Origin: Prorocentrum cordatum
Taxonomy: Eukaryota; Sar; Dinophyceae; Prorocentrales; Prorocentraceae
Length of the DNA: 64,000 nucleotides
Direction: 5' to 3'
Assembly (NCBI GenBank): GCA_963575745.1
Contig: CAUYUJ010014203.1
Coordinates: 253,747 to 317,746 of the forward strand
Within the stretch, counting starts at the first letter, position 1, and each line of letters starts with the position of its first letter. The position numbers and the translations under genes are program-made. The notes under the pieces are model-generated. The model had not been told where the DNA came from, did not search any database, and worked only from the letters and a program-made list of their open reading frames with translations. Positions 11,178 to 21,546 of this stretch are shown one piece after another.

Positions 11178-11323
11178 CAGCCAATGCAATCAGCGACAGC
11201 GCTGGGGGCAGCGCGCCGGCCCAGGCCAAGGCCAGCCCCAGTCAGGCGTCGGACTCGGTGACCGCGTCATGGCAGTCTGGCGCGCATGGCGTTCCCCATA
11301 TGTCTTTCAGTTGTTCGCTATGA
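11020..11323 (+). pseudogene. Third, frameshifted copy of the duplicated unit
   Basis: After residue ~560 of the upstream ORF the DNA still matches the start of the repeat unit, but in a different frame. Read in the shifted frame it gives RGGFVDEDG, then AARKDSPTG and a run ending at 11,321-11,323. The indel lies at about 11,010-11,045. The Cys/His finger part of this unit is missing. Unit spacing (~710 bp) is the same as between units 1 and 2. Confidence 0.6.
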
Positions 11324-11329
11324 TGCCTG

Positions 11330-12085
11330 GGTCCCCCACGGTGCGCCTGAGGATGCCACCGTGCGAGGTCGTGGTCCAGGTGGCTCCGTGCATCGCACTG
11401 TTCTGGCTTCGCGCACTCGTGCGGAACTCTTGCTGTCGTGAACGAAGCTTACGTCCAGTTGTCAGACGCCAAGTTTGGAGACAGACAACTCCCGAGGAGG
11501 GGGTCCGAATAGTTTCAGGCTGCCCTTAGGTGTGCCATGGAGCGCGAGTGCCACCTCCCTCTGCAGGATCCTTCTCGTCCCTTGCACGTAGCTGCCTCCT
11601 CTGCCTTGGCCTCCCTCCACTCATCCACTGCGGGTCCCAAGAATACGTACCACCACCACGTCGATTCCTCCTCCCTCCTCTACCCTCTTCTTTCTCTCCT
11701 CTTTCCTGGGAGAGGGAGGGGATGAGGGAGGTGGTGGTGGTGGTGGTGGTGTGTATGTTTGGCCCCCGTATTCACCTATTCTTCGATCCCACTATTGCCC
11801 CCAAGCTGCAGGGACCGCTGACGGTCACCGCAGCTGTTCGGGTTAGGTTTCGACGTAGTCGTACCTATTATGTTGAGCATCATTTCCAGCACCGCTAGCA
11901 TATGGACACTCATACAGCCGCTAGTGCCCCAGGCACTCAGGCACCGTGACGGGGGCCTGCAACGCCCAAGGTTGTACGAGCCTGCAGCGGTGAAGACCAC
12001 TGCGTTGCCACTCGACGTAGCGGCGGTCCTCGCAGAGTCGGTGCGAGGAGGGCCCGGGGCGGAATCGTCAGTCTTCTTGGGATCC
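11330..12085. other. Unassigned spacer
   Basis: Mixed DNA with a (GGT)n run near 11,727-11,750. Short frames on both strands are unrecognised. Confidence 0.35.
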
Positions 12086-12092
12086 ATCTGAT

Positions 12093-12289
12093 AGGGGAAC
12101 AAAAAGTGGCATAAACATAAAAACTCGGAGGTCCGCGCGGATTTCTCGGATCGGCGCTGGACCCCCCTCCCTGGCGCGCGGAGCGCGCCAGGGGCGGCGC
12201 CAGAGGCGCCGCCGGGGGGCCCCAGCGCCGATCCGAGAAATCCGCGCGGACCTCCGAGTTTTTATGTTAATGCCACTTTTTGTTCCCCT
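12093..12289. mobile_element. Fold-back element with T-shaped palindrome and 7-bp target duplication (197 bp)
   Basis: Arms 12,093-12,160 and 12,222-12,289 are 68 bp each and perfectly complementary except for one base. Just inside, CCCCCC pairs with GGGGGG. The centre holds two separate perfect 9-bp hairpins: 12,171-12,191 (CTGGCGCGC stem, GGA loop) and 12,193-12,213 (GGCGGCGCC stem, AGA loop). The whole would fold as a long stem ending in a three-way junction. ATCTGAT flanks both sides (12,086-12,092 and 12,290-12,296), as expected of a transposed element. Termini are AGGGGAAC. It has no coding capacity, so it would be a MITE-like element mobilised in trans. The family is not recognised. 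Confidence 0.9.
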
Positions 12290-12479
12290 ATCTGATCATT
12301 CTTACGACTCTCATTGCCATTTCCCCAAAGAGTGGCTGCATTTCAGGGTTCTTTTGATTGTTCTTGGAGGGGCTGAGCCCGTGTGCCGCCCCTTGCCGGC
12401 TCGTTGTCGCCCCGTCGCCGCCCCGTCGCCGTCCTCGGTGCCCGTCGCCGCCTCGTCGCGGATCGTCACCGGCGTGGTC

Positions 12480-13000
12480 TCCAACAGCATAGCTTGTACC
12501 GCACAGGCTTGCACCACATAGACTTCACCACATAGAGTCTGCTGCATAGCTTGCGCCACTGCGATTGCACTACATAGTGTACAGCACATGGAGCGCACCG
12601 TATGGATTGCGCTACGTAGATTGCACGACATATCTCGCACCCCATGGATCGGACCACACATATTGCACCACATGGCTTGCACCACATTGCTCACATCACC
12701 TAGATGAGTACGTTGGCTCGGTATACGTTTCACCACATGTCTTACACCAGATAGCTCACATCCATATGTATTGCACCGCATAGAATGCATCACTTGGATT
12801 GAACGACGTAGCTTGCACCACATAGTTCGCACTACATGGATTCCCTGACATATACTGCACTACGTAGCTCACACCCAGTAGATCGCACCACATATCTTAC
12901 ACAACACATACTGCACCACATAGCTTGCACCACATAACTTGTACCAATTAGCTTGCACCACATAGCTTGCACCATATTGCACCACGTATATTGCATCACC
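12480..13000. repeat. Degenerate 14-15 bp repeat (CTTGCACCACATAG)
   Basis: About 35 diverged copies of CTTGCACCACATAG and variants (GATTGCACCACGTA). A related block (GATTGCACCGCGTC) occurs at 16,036-16,170, and isolated units lie at 13,355-13,390. Confidence 0.8.
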
Positions 13001-13015
13001 TAGTATGCTCGGAAC

Positions 13016-13062
13016 CACTGTTTGGGGTCCACGTTGGCTGGCACCTTATTCCCCAAACAGTG
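13016..13062. other. Stem-loop, 12-bp perfect stem
   Basis: CACTGTTTGGGG (13,016-13,027) pairs exactly with CCCCAAACAGTG (13,051-13,062) around a 23-nt loop. It immediately follows the 14-15 bp repeat block. Confidence 0.6.
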
Positions 13063-13099
13063 CTCGCTTGCATTTAGAGGTTCGTAATTCTTACTACGA

Positions 13100-13345
13100 A
13101 GCTGGGCCTGTCTGTCGGTCTGTCGGTCTGGCGGCTATGTTGCCTCAGTCGCCGCCCCGTCGCCATCTCGTCGCTGCCCATCGCCTGGGCCTGTCTGTCG
13201 GTCTGGCGGCTATGTTGCCGCCGTCGCTGCCCCGTCACCAGTCTGGCGGCAATGTTGCCGCCGTCGCCGCCCCGTCGCCGCCTCGTCGCCACCCGTACCT
13301 GTGCCGGTCAGTCGGTCTGGCGGCTATGTTGGCGCCGCCGCCGCT
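13100..13345 (+). repeat. Short GC repeats (GTCGGTCTGGCGGC / GTCGCCGCCCC)
   Basis: Four passes through GTCGGTCTGGCGGCTATGTTG-like text separated by CCGTCGCCGCC blocks, 60-70 bp apart. It is noncoding repeat on present evidence. Confidence 0.6.
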
Positions 13346-13499
13346 GCCCCGATATAGATTGCACAACACAAATTGCACCACATACATTCTCCTTTCTAAA
13401 AAGAGAACAGGACCCACCACCCTCCCGAGGCCGGGGTTAACGGTTCACTTTTTCGCATTGCCATTTGCACATGAGTTTTCCCCATCGTCCATCCTGAAT

Positions 13500-16020
13500 A
13501 TGAATTCGTACCATCCCAGGAGGGCTGGTATCGACCCCCCCCGTCATCCTCTGCAACAGATGCGATGCGCGCACATTCGTTTATCAAACTCATCAGTTTT
13601 CAAGGATCCGTTGCGACACATGGGACGAAATGCGCACTTGCGCGTCGTCGCGCCCGAATGCCGAAATCTTTCAAACACTGAAGGTTTCGCGGGGATTTCA
13701 TATTCGATTGTCCATATGTATATATGTATATGTATATACAAAAGGTGTGTGTGTATCTGTATGTATGTATGTATGTCTGCATTCATATATATATATGCAC
13801 ATATCCACGTGGTTTCGTATCACTTATTTTCAAACAACACTTGTGCGCATCCATATAATATTGAAATTCGTATTATTAATTAAGTATATATATAAACGAC
13901 AACACGGTCCTGAGATGCTACAGAGCGGGATTTGCGCGCGCATGTCGAAGTCGTTCGAACTCCCTTGCGCGCGTGCTGTCGCAACCATTTCAACAAATGG
14001 GACGAAGTGCGCGCGCTCGCGTCGTCGCGCGCGCATGCCGAAATCAGTCAACAGCTTTCTGTATCGTGGGATTGAAAAGTCGAGTGCCCCGGAACCACAT
14101 AAACCAAATGGTTCCACAACAACAGTTTTCAAAACAAAACTTGCGTGCGCGCTCTTGTGATTTTTAAGAAAGCCATGTTTCAGCATTTCCAGGAAATTCC
14201 GCCAAACGGGCCTCTCGCGCCGCATGCCGAAATCATTCGGACGCTCTTGCGCGCGTGTTGGTGGTGGGGGGGCACGATCCGTGTCAAAAAGTTCCATGCG
14301 GCCACTCTCGCGCGTCGGCCGCGCGCGCATGTCGAATTCCTTCCAAAAACTTCATCGCCGTCGCGAGGACGCCGTCGTCGTCGTCAGCGTGATCAGCATC
14401 GGCGCCGTCACTGGCCGTGTTGCCGTCGCTGTCAGCATCGTCGCCAGTATCGCTACTATCATCATCGTGTCTACCTTTGCCGACGTCGCCATGATATCGA
14501 AGCGCCCGCTTGGATGTACCTAGCGGTCCGCGCCACCGAAGCCGCGTCGGTCGCGCCAAGCTAGCTGGTCGGTGCGCGCGCGTGCATGCGCGGGCTGGCG
14601 CGGCCGCAGAGACGCACCAGCGAACGCCAAGCACTCATCGCAAACGCCGCCGCTTGGGTTTTGTAAACCAAGTTTCGGGTGGGTGGGTGGGATGTTTGCG
14701 CGAGCAGTGGGGTGGACAACTCACTGCGAACAGAAATATATTCTTGTCTCTTGAGAGGAATTAGAGTCTACCCCCATCCCCCCCTGGGGTTATCATCCAC
14801 GCGTTTCGATTGGAAATTTGTATATGCCCGTGACCCTTCGTTCACTTTCCTTACGAATTCAAACCATCCCAGGACAGCCAGTATCGACCCCCCCGGCACC
14901 TTCTGCACAGGATATTATGCGCGCGCTCGTTTATCAAATATCAGAAGTTTCCAATCATATTTCGCGAACAAATGGGACGAAGTGCGCACGCGCGCGTCGT
15001 CGCGCGCGCATGCAAAAACCTTCAAACCGCATTCGGTTCTGGAAGGGTTTCAAAATAGCTGTCCGAAAACATTTTTACATAAAACCCAAAGGTTTCGCAA
15101 CGCGGATTTTCAGAAAAAGCGTGCGCGCGCGTTGTTGCGAAGCCTTGAAAACCGCAGGTTCTTCAACATCCGGAGAAAATGCTGCCGCGCGGGCCTCGCG
15201 CGCGCACGTCGAAATCGTGCGAGCGCCCCTGCGCGCGTGCCGTCGCGAGAACCCTCCGCAAAACATGGGGCGAAGTGCACGCGCGCGCGTCATTGCGCGC
15301 GCGTTGCGAAATCTTTCGGAAACCTCTAGGTTTCGAGAGAATTTCAAAATTGAGTGTAAGAACGTGTCTATATGAAACGAAAAGCTTTGCAACGCTGATT
15401 TCCAACAAAAACATACGCGCGCGTTCTTGCGAATTCCGGAGAAAACCTTAACTTGTTCAACGTTTTCATGACATGCTATCACATGGGCTTCGCGCGCGCA
15501 TGTCGAAACCTTTCGAACGCCCTTGCGCGCGTGCTGGGGCGGCACGATCCGCGTCGGATAATTCCATGCGAGCCGCTCTCGCGCGTCTGCCGCGCGCCTC
15601 ATTCCCTCCGGAGCCTTCATTCATCACCGACGCGAAGACGCCGTCATCGATTTGGCGTGATCAGCATCGGCGCCGTCACTGACCGCCCCGTCGTCTTTGT
15701 CAGCATCGTCGCCAGCATCGCTACTATCATCATCGCGTCTACCGCTGTCGACGTTGCCGTGATACCGCGCCCGCCCAAGTCGCCGACTCGCACTGAAGTG
15801 CCCGCTTGGATTTGCCGAGCGACCAGCGCCACCGCGTTCGCGTCGGTCGCGCCATACTAGCCGGCCGCCGCGCGCGCGAGCATGCGCGGGCAAGCGCGGC
15901 CGCCGAGACGCACCAGCCAACGCCCAGCACTCATCGCAATCGCTTCCGCATGGGGTTTGCAAACCAAGTTGCGGGTGGGTGGGTGGGATGTCTGCGCGAG
16001 CAGTGGAGTGGGCAACTTCA
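13500..16020. repeat. Diverged tandem duplication of a ~1.2-kb segment
   Basis: 13,500-14,720 and 14,855-16,000 share order and text: GAATTC...CCATCCCAGGA, TATCGACCCCCCC, CGTTTATCAAA, several GCGCGCGCATG...CGAAATC modules, GATCAGCATCGGCGCCGTCAC (14,390 and 15,658) and GGGTGGGTGGGATGT (14,678 and 15,975). Inside each copy a ~150-300 bp module with CGCGCGCATG recurs. No consistent reading frame spans either copy. Confidence 0.75.
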
Positions 16021-16035
16021 CGTTGAGCGCTGGTG

Positions 16036-16180
16036 AATTGCACCGCGTCGATTGCACCGCGTCGATTGCGCCGCCGTTCTTGCGCAACATAGATTGCGCC
16101 GCGCACATTGCACAATGCAGGCTGCACAACGCAGATTGCACGACATAGATTGCGCAACTTGACTTGCACGATCTGCCTTT
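16036..16180. repeat. GATTGCACCGCGTC-type short repeat
   Basis: Tandem ~14-15 bp units related to the block at 12,480-13,000. Confidence 0.65.
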
Positions 16181-16199
16181 CTTATTGCCCCCCCCTCGC

Positions 16200-19100
16200 G
16201 CGCGTCTGGACTTCTTCAGCTTCTCGGCCCGAGCCCTCGCGCGGCTTCCCAGGGCGGGCGCTCTATGCAGACGTTCGCCAGTGTGCCATCGAGGGGGCGG
16301 GGCGCTGCTTGTCTCGGGCTTGCGAGCCGCGCTCTACGAGCGGCTCGCGGGCCACCCGCTTCCCCCACTTGCGGACCTCAATGTTCCCTCCGCGGGGGCC
16401 CCGCGGTCCGTTCAGGCCAACTCGGGCAGCGGGGGGCATCGCCCCCCTGGCCCGCCCCCCTGGCCCTCGGGCTGCGGCTTGCTGCCTTCGACGGTCGTGG
16501 CTCTGCTCGGGGCCGCTGCCGTGTGCGGCCTTTGCGGGGGCTGCTGCGTCGGGGCCTTCGCGGCCCTGTGGCGGGCTTGGCGGGCCCCCCTCGCGAGCCT
16601 CTGACGGGCGCGGTCGCGGCGCGTGGGGTGCCTTGGCTTGCGGCCCGGGAGCGCGGGCCGCGGGGCGCGCGCGGGCCCTTTCGCGAGGCCCGCCCGCGGC
16701 TCCTCCCCGAGGCGAGCGCTCGCGTCGCCAGCTTCGGCGGCGGGGGGCTCGCCATCCCGAATGAGTCCTTCCTGGCCTCCGCCTTTTCGCTCCTTCGTTG
16801 GCCACTCGCCGTGGCCGCTGGCGGTTGGGCGAGGGCGAGGAGAGCTGCGTCGCGATCTCTCTGGCCTCTCCTCCAGGTGGCATTCCGCTGGCGCTGCCTC
16901 CGCGCCGCCGGCCGTCTCGGCTCGGCGGAGGCGGGGGGGTTCTCGAGGCTACTTGGCCCCTGCCAGGTGGTCAGCGCGCCCGCGCTCGGCGCGGCCTCGC
17001 GTCCGAGAACGACCGCCCCTGTGTTGGCGGTCGACCTGGAGATCTCCGAAGTGGATCTGAGGCCCTCGCCCCTCTGGGCGAGGGCGACGCCGACGGGCTG
17101 GTCCCATTCGGGTCGGCTCGCGGTCGGGCGTGCTGGCCGCGCCCCTCGGGGGTCGTCGGCCTTCTCGATGGCTTCGCGGCCGCTTGCGGCGCCGCGCCCG
17201 TTGGAGGGGGCCAGGCCGCGCCAGGCGCGGAGAGGGCCGCGTCGCGCTAGTCCGCGGGCGGATTCGAGGGGGGCAGCCTGGAGGGCGACGCCGACGCCGA
17301 GAACCGCCCTCCCCTTCTGGCGCGGGCCCCGCCGCTCCCAGGCGCGCTTCCCGTGCCGGCGCGGGGCCGCCTCGGCGCGCGGCCGAAGCCATGGCCAGGC
17401 GTGGCCCGTCTTCGGGCGGGGGGGGCATCGCCGCGGCCCTGGGCGACGGCGCGCCGATGGCCCGCGCGGAGGTCCAGCCGGAGATCCAGCGGCTGCTCTC
17501 CTGGGGGGCCGCGCCAATCAGCAGGGGGCCCGCCTCGAGGCGCCGCCGTTGTCCGCCGACGCGGCGTCGCGAGCGTGCATCCCTCAGGAGAGTCTCCGCG
17601 CGATGCTGGCTCAATCGCCCCCCCCCCGGCGCGTCCAGAGCCGCGCCGCCGCGTCAGCCTCGGCTTTGGCCTGCTGGGGCTGGAGTGGGCCCAGGGGCGC
17701 GCGCCCGCCGCTTCCGCCGCCCTCGGCCCCGCCGCCGCCCCCCGCTCCTCCAGGGCTTGCCGGGCCCCCGAATGGGGCGGCGGCTCCGGCGAATGGGGCG
17801 ACGCGGGGGGCGGGCCCCGCGCGAACAGCAACCCCGAGTCCACTTTGGAGTTGGCGTCGCTCTGCCAGCGGGAGTCTCTCCAGCAGGCGGGGCCACGGAG
17901 GGCGGCGATGCGCTCTCTGCCCGGGGGGCGCTCAGCGACCCCCTTCATCGCTCGACCGCCCGCGTGGGGGCCGAAGGGGGGCCGCTGAAACCTAGATTGG
18001 CGGTGTCGCGCGTCGCGGGGGGCGGCGGCGAGTATTGGTGCAGCGTGGGCCCCAGCTTCGGTCCATTTTGAGGGTGAACCTTGCTCGTGCTCTGGGGGTG
18101 GAGCAATCTGCGCTCGTCCCCGTGGCAGTGTCCTAGTATTTCCGCGCGCGCGGCCCGTTGGGGGGCCGCGCAGCGACGCGCGAGCTTCGCGCATGTTGCG
18201 TGGCCCAGCTCGGAGCTACGGCGCGCGTGGAAGCCCCGGTGAGTTGCCAGTGAACGTGCATCGATCAACTGGCGAGGGATCGCAGCTATCCGGAGGCCCC
18301 GTGGTTCCTCGCGGGGCTGGGGGCGCCGCCGGCGCCCGCGCGGCCAGGGGCCTCGTCCCAGGCGGAGCCCGATGGGGGGCAAGGCCCCTTCAAAAGCCCC
18401 CGCAAAGAAGGCCGGCGGTGCCTGGGGGGGGAGCTCGCGCATCTTGCGCGCGGCTGTTAAAGGCAGGAGTCGCGACGTTGTGGTTGCCCAGCGCGCCTGG
18501 GCTTAGCGGGGCCGCGACCGCGGGATGTGCTGCTCCAGCGATGCTGCTCTGCGACCCCGCGGGGAGATGTGAGTTCCGCGGTCGTGGCCCTCGCTCCGCC
18601 TCGGGCCCCCCTCGGGCTCCGTTGGGGTCCTCGGGCCCCCCCTGCCCTGGCGGTTCGGGTGCCGGGTCGTTGCCGGGTGCCTCGACCGCCGCGCCTGCCG
18701 TTGGCGGGTTCGCGCCCTTCGTCGCTGACCTCTCTGCCATGCTGCGCCAGTTGCCAGGCGCGGACGTCGACGTCGTCCACTAGGCCAATCCCTTGGTTCA
18801 GGTCGGGCAGGGTGCTCGGTGTTCTCTGGTTCTTTCTCCCGCCACTCAGTCCGCGCGCCGGCTCGGGGCGCTCCTGCTTCCGGGGAGCATTTCCCCCGCG
18901 ATCCTTGGCCGTGCCCTCGGGCCCCCGCGCTCGAGCCCTTTCCCGCGCCTGCGTCGGGCAGGCCTCGGGGGCGTCGGCGGCTGAGGCGCGCCGAGCGCGC
19001 GCTGGCGCAACGCGCTGTGGTTGCGCTTGACTGGCTGACCTTGGGAAGGCCGAGCCTCGCGCCCGCGGAGTCATGCGTGCGCGCGGCGGTCTCGCCCTGC

Positions 19101-19525
19101 TGGAAGGGCGCGCGTGGCCGCGTCGGGCGGCTTGGCGTGCGCGCTGCCCGCGGGGGCAGGAGCGACTCGGGGCGCGCGTTCGTTGAGTTCGATTCCGCCG
19201 AGGTCGCGCTCCATGGCTTGGCCGCCCATGCTGCAGCTATGGGGGCCCCCCTCCGCTCGTCCTCTTCCGTGCCTGCCTCTGTGCGGCAATGCCCGAGCAG
19301 CGCTCGTGCTGCTGGCTCGCTGGCTCCCGCGGCGGCCTGGGGCTCCGCCCGCGCCGAGCCAATCGAAATGCGCGTCAAGGCTGCCCGCGTCAAATGTGAA
19401 TGTTCGTGTACCTTTGGTCCCACCCCGTACCTCTCCGACGCCAGTGTCCGCGAAGCCTTCCTGGGCCCCGAGGTCGCGCGGCCTCCGCGCGGGGAGTGGC
19501 CGGCAGGGCTGCGGGTCGCTCGATT
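16200..19525 (+). pseudogene. Decayed retroelement polyprotein, N-terminal part
   Basis: Very GC-rich DNA in which fragments of a + strand protein appear in changing frames. Recognisable pieces: a hydrophobic segment at 16,490-16,590 (VVALLGAAAVCGLCGG, membrane-like); a Lys/Pro-rich stretch at 18,372-18,450 (GGKAPSKAPAKKAG); ALDWLTLGRPS at 19,020-19,060; GRAFVEFDSAEVALHGLAA at 19,160-19,220; and YLSDASVREAFLGP followed by WPAGLRVAR up to ~19,520. From memory of dinoflagellate protein sets, the last pieces precede the reverse-transcriptase domain of a lineage-specific retroelement; this is recall, not a search. Frame changes and stops show it is inactive. The domain continues at 21,547. The three overlapping long frames here are GC artefacts around this relic. 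Confidence 0.5.
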
Positions 19526-19554
19526 CCATATATATTTATGTACACACATATTTT

Positions 19555-19613
<59 letters not shown>

Positions 19614-21546
19614 TTACAGGGTCGGGGACCCCGGAAAAGCGGAACACGGTGCCCCCCCCCCCAGCGAATTTCGCCTTCCCCGAGCCTTTGGGGCGTTCCT
19701 GCAGAGTGCTTCGTGTCTGTCCTGCGAGTGCGACGCGGAACAAAAAAAAAACACGACGGCCAAAGAGGGCCCCGAGACACCCAAAGATGGACCCAAGACG
19801 CCCAATCTGGGCCCAAGACTGCCCAAAACGCGTCCAAGACGCCCCCAGAGACCCCCAAAAGGCTTCCCAAGAGAGCCCCGAGAGGCTACAATTGTTGATT
19901 TTCCTATGTGTTGTTTTTCAATGTTTTTGGCCTTCTCGCTTTTCCCGCTTCCCGACGCTCCACAACGGCCCAAGAGGCTCCCTAGATCGCCCCAATACTG
20001 CCCAAGAGGCCCCCAAGAAGGCCCCAACACGGTCCAGGAGGGCTCCGAGACCGCCCAAGAGGCGCCCGAGACGGCCGAAGAGAGCACCAAGACGGCCCCA
20101 AGAGAGACCCAAGAGGGCGCCCAAAAGTTCAAAAACTACATTTTCCGCCGCGAGAGGGCCCCAAGAGGCCCGGAGAGAGCCCCATGAGGCCCCAAGAGGC
20201 TCCCAGGAGGCCCCAAGGAGCCCCCAAGAGGCCCCCAAGAGGCCCCCAATAGATCCCAAGAGTCCCAAAACACCCCCAAGAGGCTTCAAAACTGCCTCCC
20301 AGAGGGCCCCGAGAGGCGCGCCACGAGATCCCAACACAGCGGTCTCCCCCTCTCATTATCCCTTCTCTTTGTCGTCGCCTTCTTCGTCGTCGTCGTTGTC
20401 GTATCAAATGGCTAGGGCGAGGGCGAGGGCGAGGGGGGCATGGAGGAGGGAACGAACACGAGGGGAAGGGGGATGCGGGGGATTGAGCACCTGGACGCGG
20501 TGCCCTTGCCTACCTTACCGGAGAGGGCCGGCCGAATCCGAGGAACCCCTGGGGGATTTCAAAACCTGCGCCGCCTCTTGCACTACCTTCGGGCCCCCTT
20601 GGCGGCTTGGGAAAAACCGTTCCTAATCCGGGGGGGTTCTCTCACCCTTTGCCGCTTGACTCGCAGAGAGGCCGAGCGGCGCCGCGCCGCGCCGCCAGGG
20701 ATGGGGAGAATGGGCAAAAAAAGAAGCGGAGAGGGGGGAGAGGGAGAGGAGGAGGAACAGGAGGAGGGGGAGGAGGGGGAGGAGAAGGAGGAAAGGAAAG
20801 GAACGGAAAAGGGGAAGGAGGAAGAGGAGATAACGGAAAGTAGTCTAATCCGCTTCGCCAGAGATATGCTCGCAACTCCGACCTCAGAAGCGCCTTGCAT
20901 CGCATCGGCCCAGTCGTTTTCGCTTGAGACATCGTCGTTCTCTGGGGCCCGAGACACTCTCAGTTGAGGTGTTCCAGCCACTGTCGCCTGAGACACTCTC
21001 GCAAGTCTCACTTCGGAGGTGCCTTGCACCATGGTGGTTCGGCCGCTTTCGCGCGCGACTTCTCGCAGCTCTAAGTTCAAGGATGCCCTGAGCAGAGGTG
21101 TTCAGACCACTCCTCGCTAGAAACTTCCTCGCGCGGCTGACTTCGGATATGCCCTCCCCTGAGCGGAGGTGTTCGGGCCATTTTCACCCGGGACGTCTTC
21201 GCAGCACTGACCTCGGCGACGCACTGTCCCATGGTAGTCTGACCGCGTTTGCTTGAGACCCTCGCGCCTTTTAGTGGCGCGATGATATGAGCAACTGGCC
21301 AGGCCACTACCGCGTGATATACGCATGTGTATGCGCACACGTAGTTACACTGACCATTTGCATATACATGTACATATGCATACACGCGTATCTATACATG
21401 TACATATGTACTATGCATTCACAGACGCATGTGTGTGCGCATGTGCGCACGCTCGCACTCCGCTAGCGTGCGAATTCCAAAGAACCAAGGTGCATGGCGC
21501 GCAGCGCCAATGCAGTCTTTTTATATCTATATATATACGGGTCGAG
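19526..21546. repeat. 2-kb repeat block separating the two retroelement parts
   Basis: In order: a TA microsatellite (19,556-19,603) ending in (GT)n; irregular CCAAGACGGCC-type repeats (19,750-20,330); GGGCGA and GAGGAG purine tracts (20,410-20,440 and 20,700-20,830); a ~70-75 bp repeat with GAGACxxTCTCGC (20,860-21,270); CATA-type repeat (21,330-21,440); a bulged hairpin (21,491-21,514) and TA repeat. It could be an insertion in the retroelement or a repeat-filled intron. Confidence 0.6.
21491..21534 (+). repeat. Bulged GC hairpin followed by TA repeat (homologue of 3001-3024)
   Basis: TGCAT and GGCGC pair with GCGCC and ATGCA with a GCA loop and one unpaired A (21,509). The surrounding text (AACCAAGG before, GTCTTTTTATAT after) also matches the 3001 module. 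Only the loop, bulge and flanks differ. Confidence 0.8.

Noticed and set aside
12093-12289. Similarity of the T-shaped palindrome to a parvovirus-type terminal repeat
   Set aside because: Only the general shape matches; there is a target duplication on both sides, both long arms are symmetric, and no viral replication or capsid gene is nearby.
16263-18194. Several long overlapping frames on both strands (up to 576 aa)
   Set aside because: GC content near 75-80% removes stops; the frames overlap each other, are Arg/Pro/Ala-rich and change character without exon signals. Only the short retroelement-like fragments were kept.
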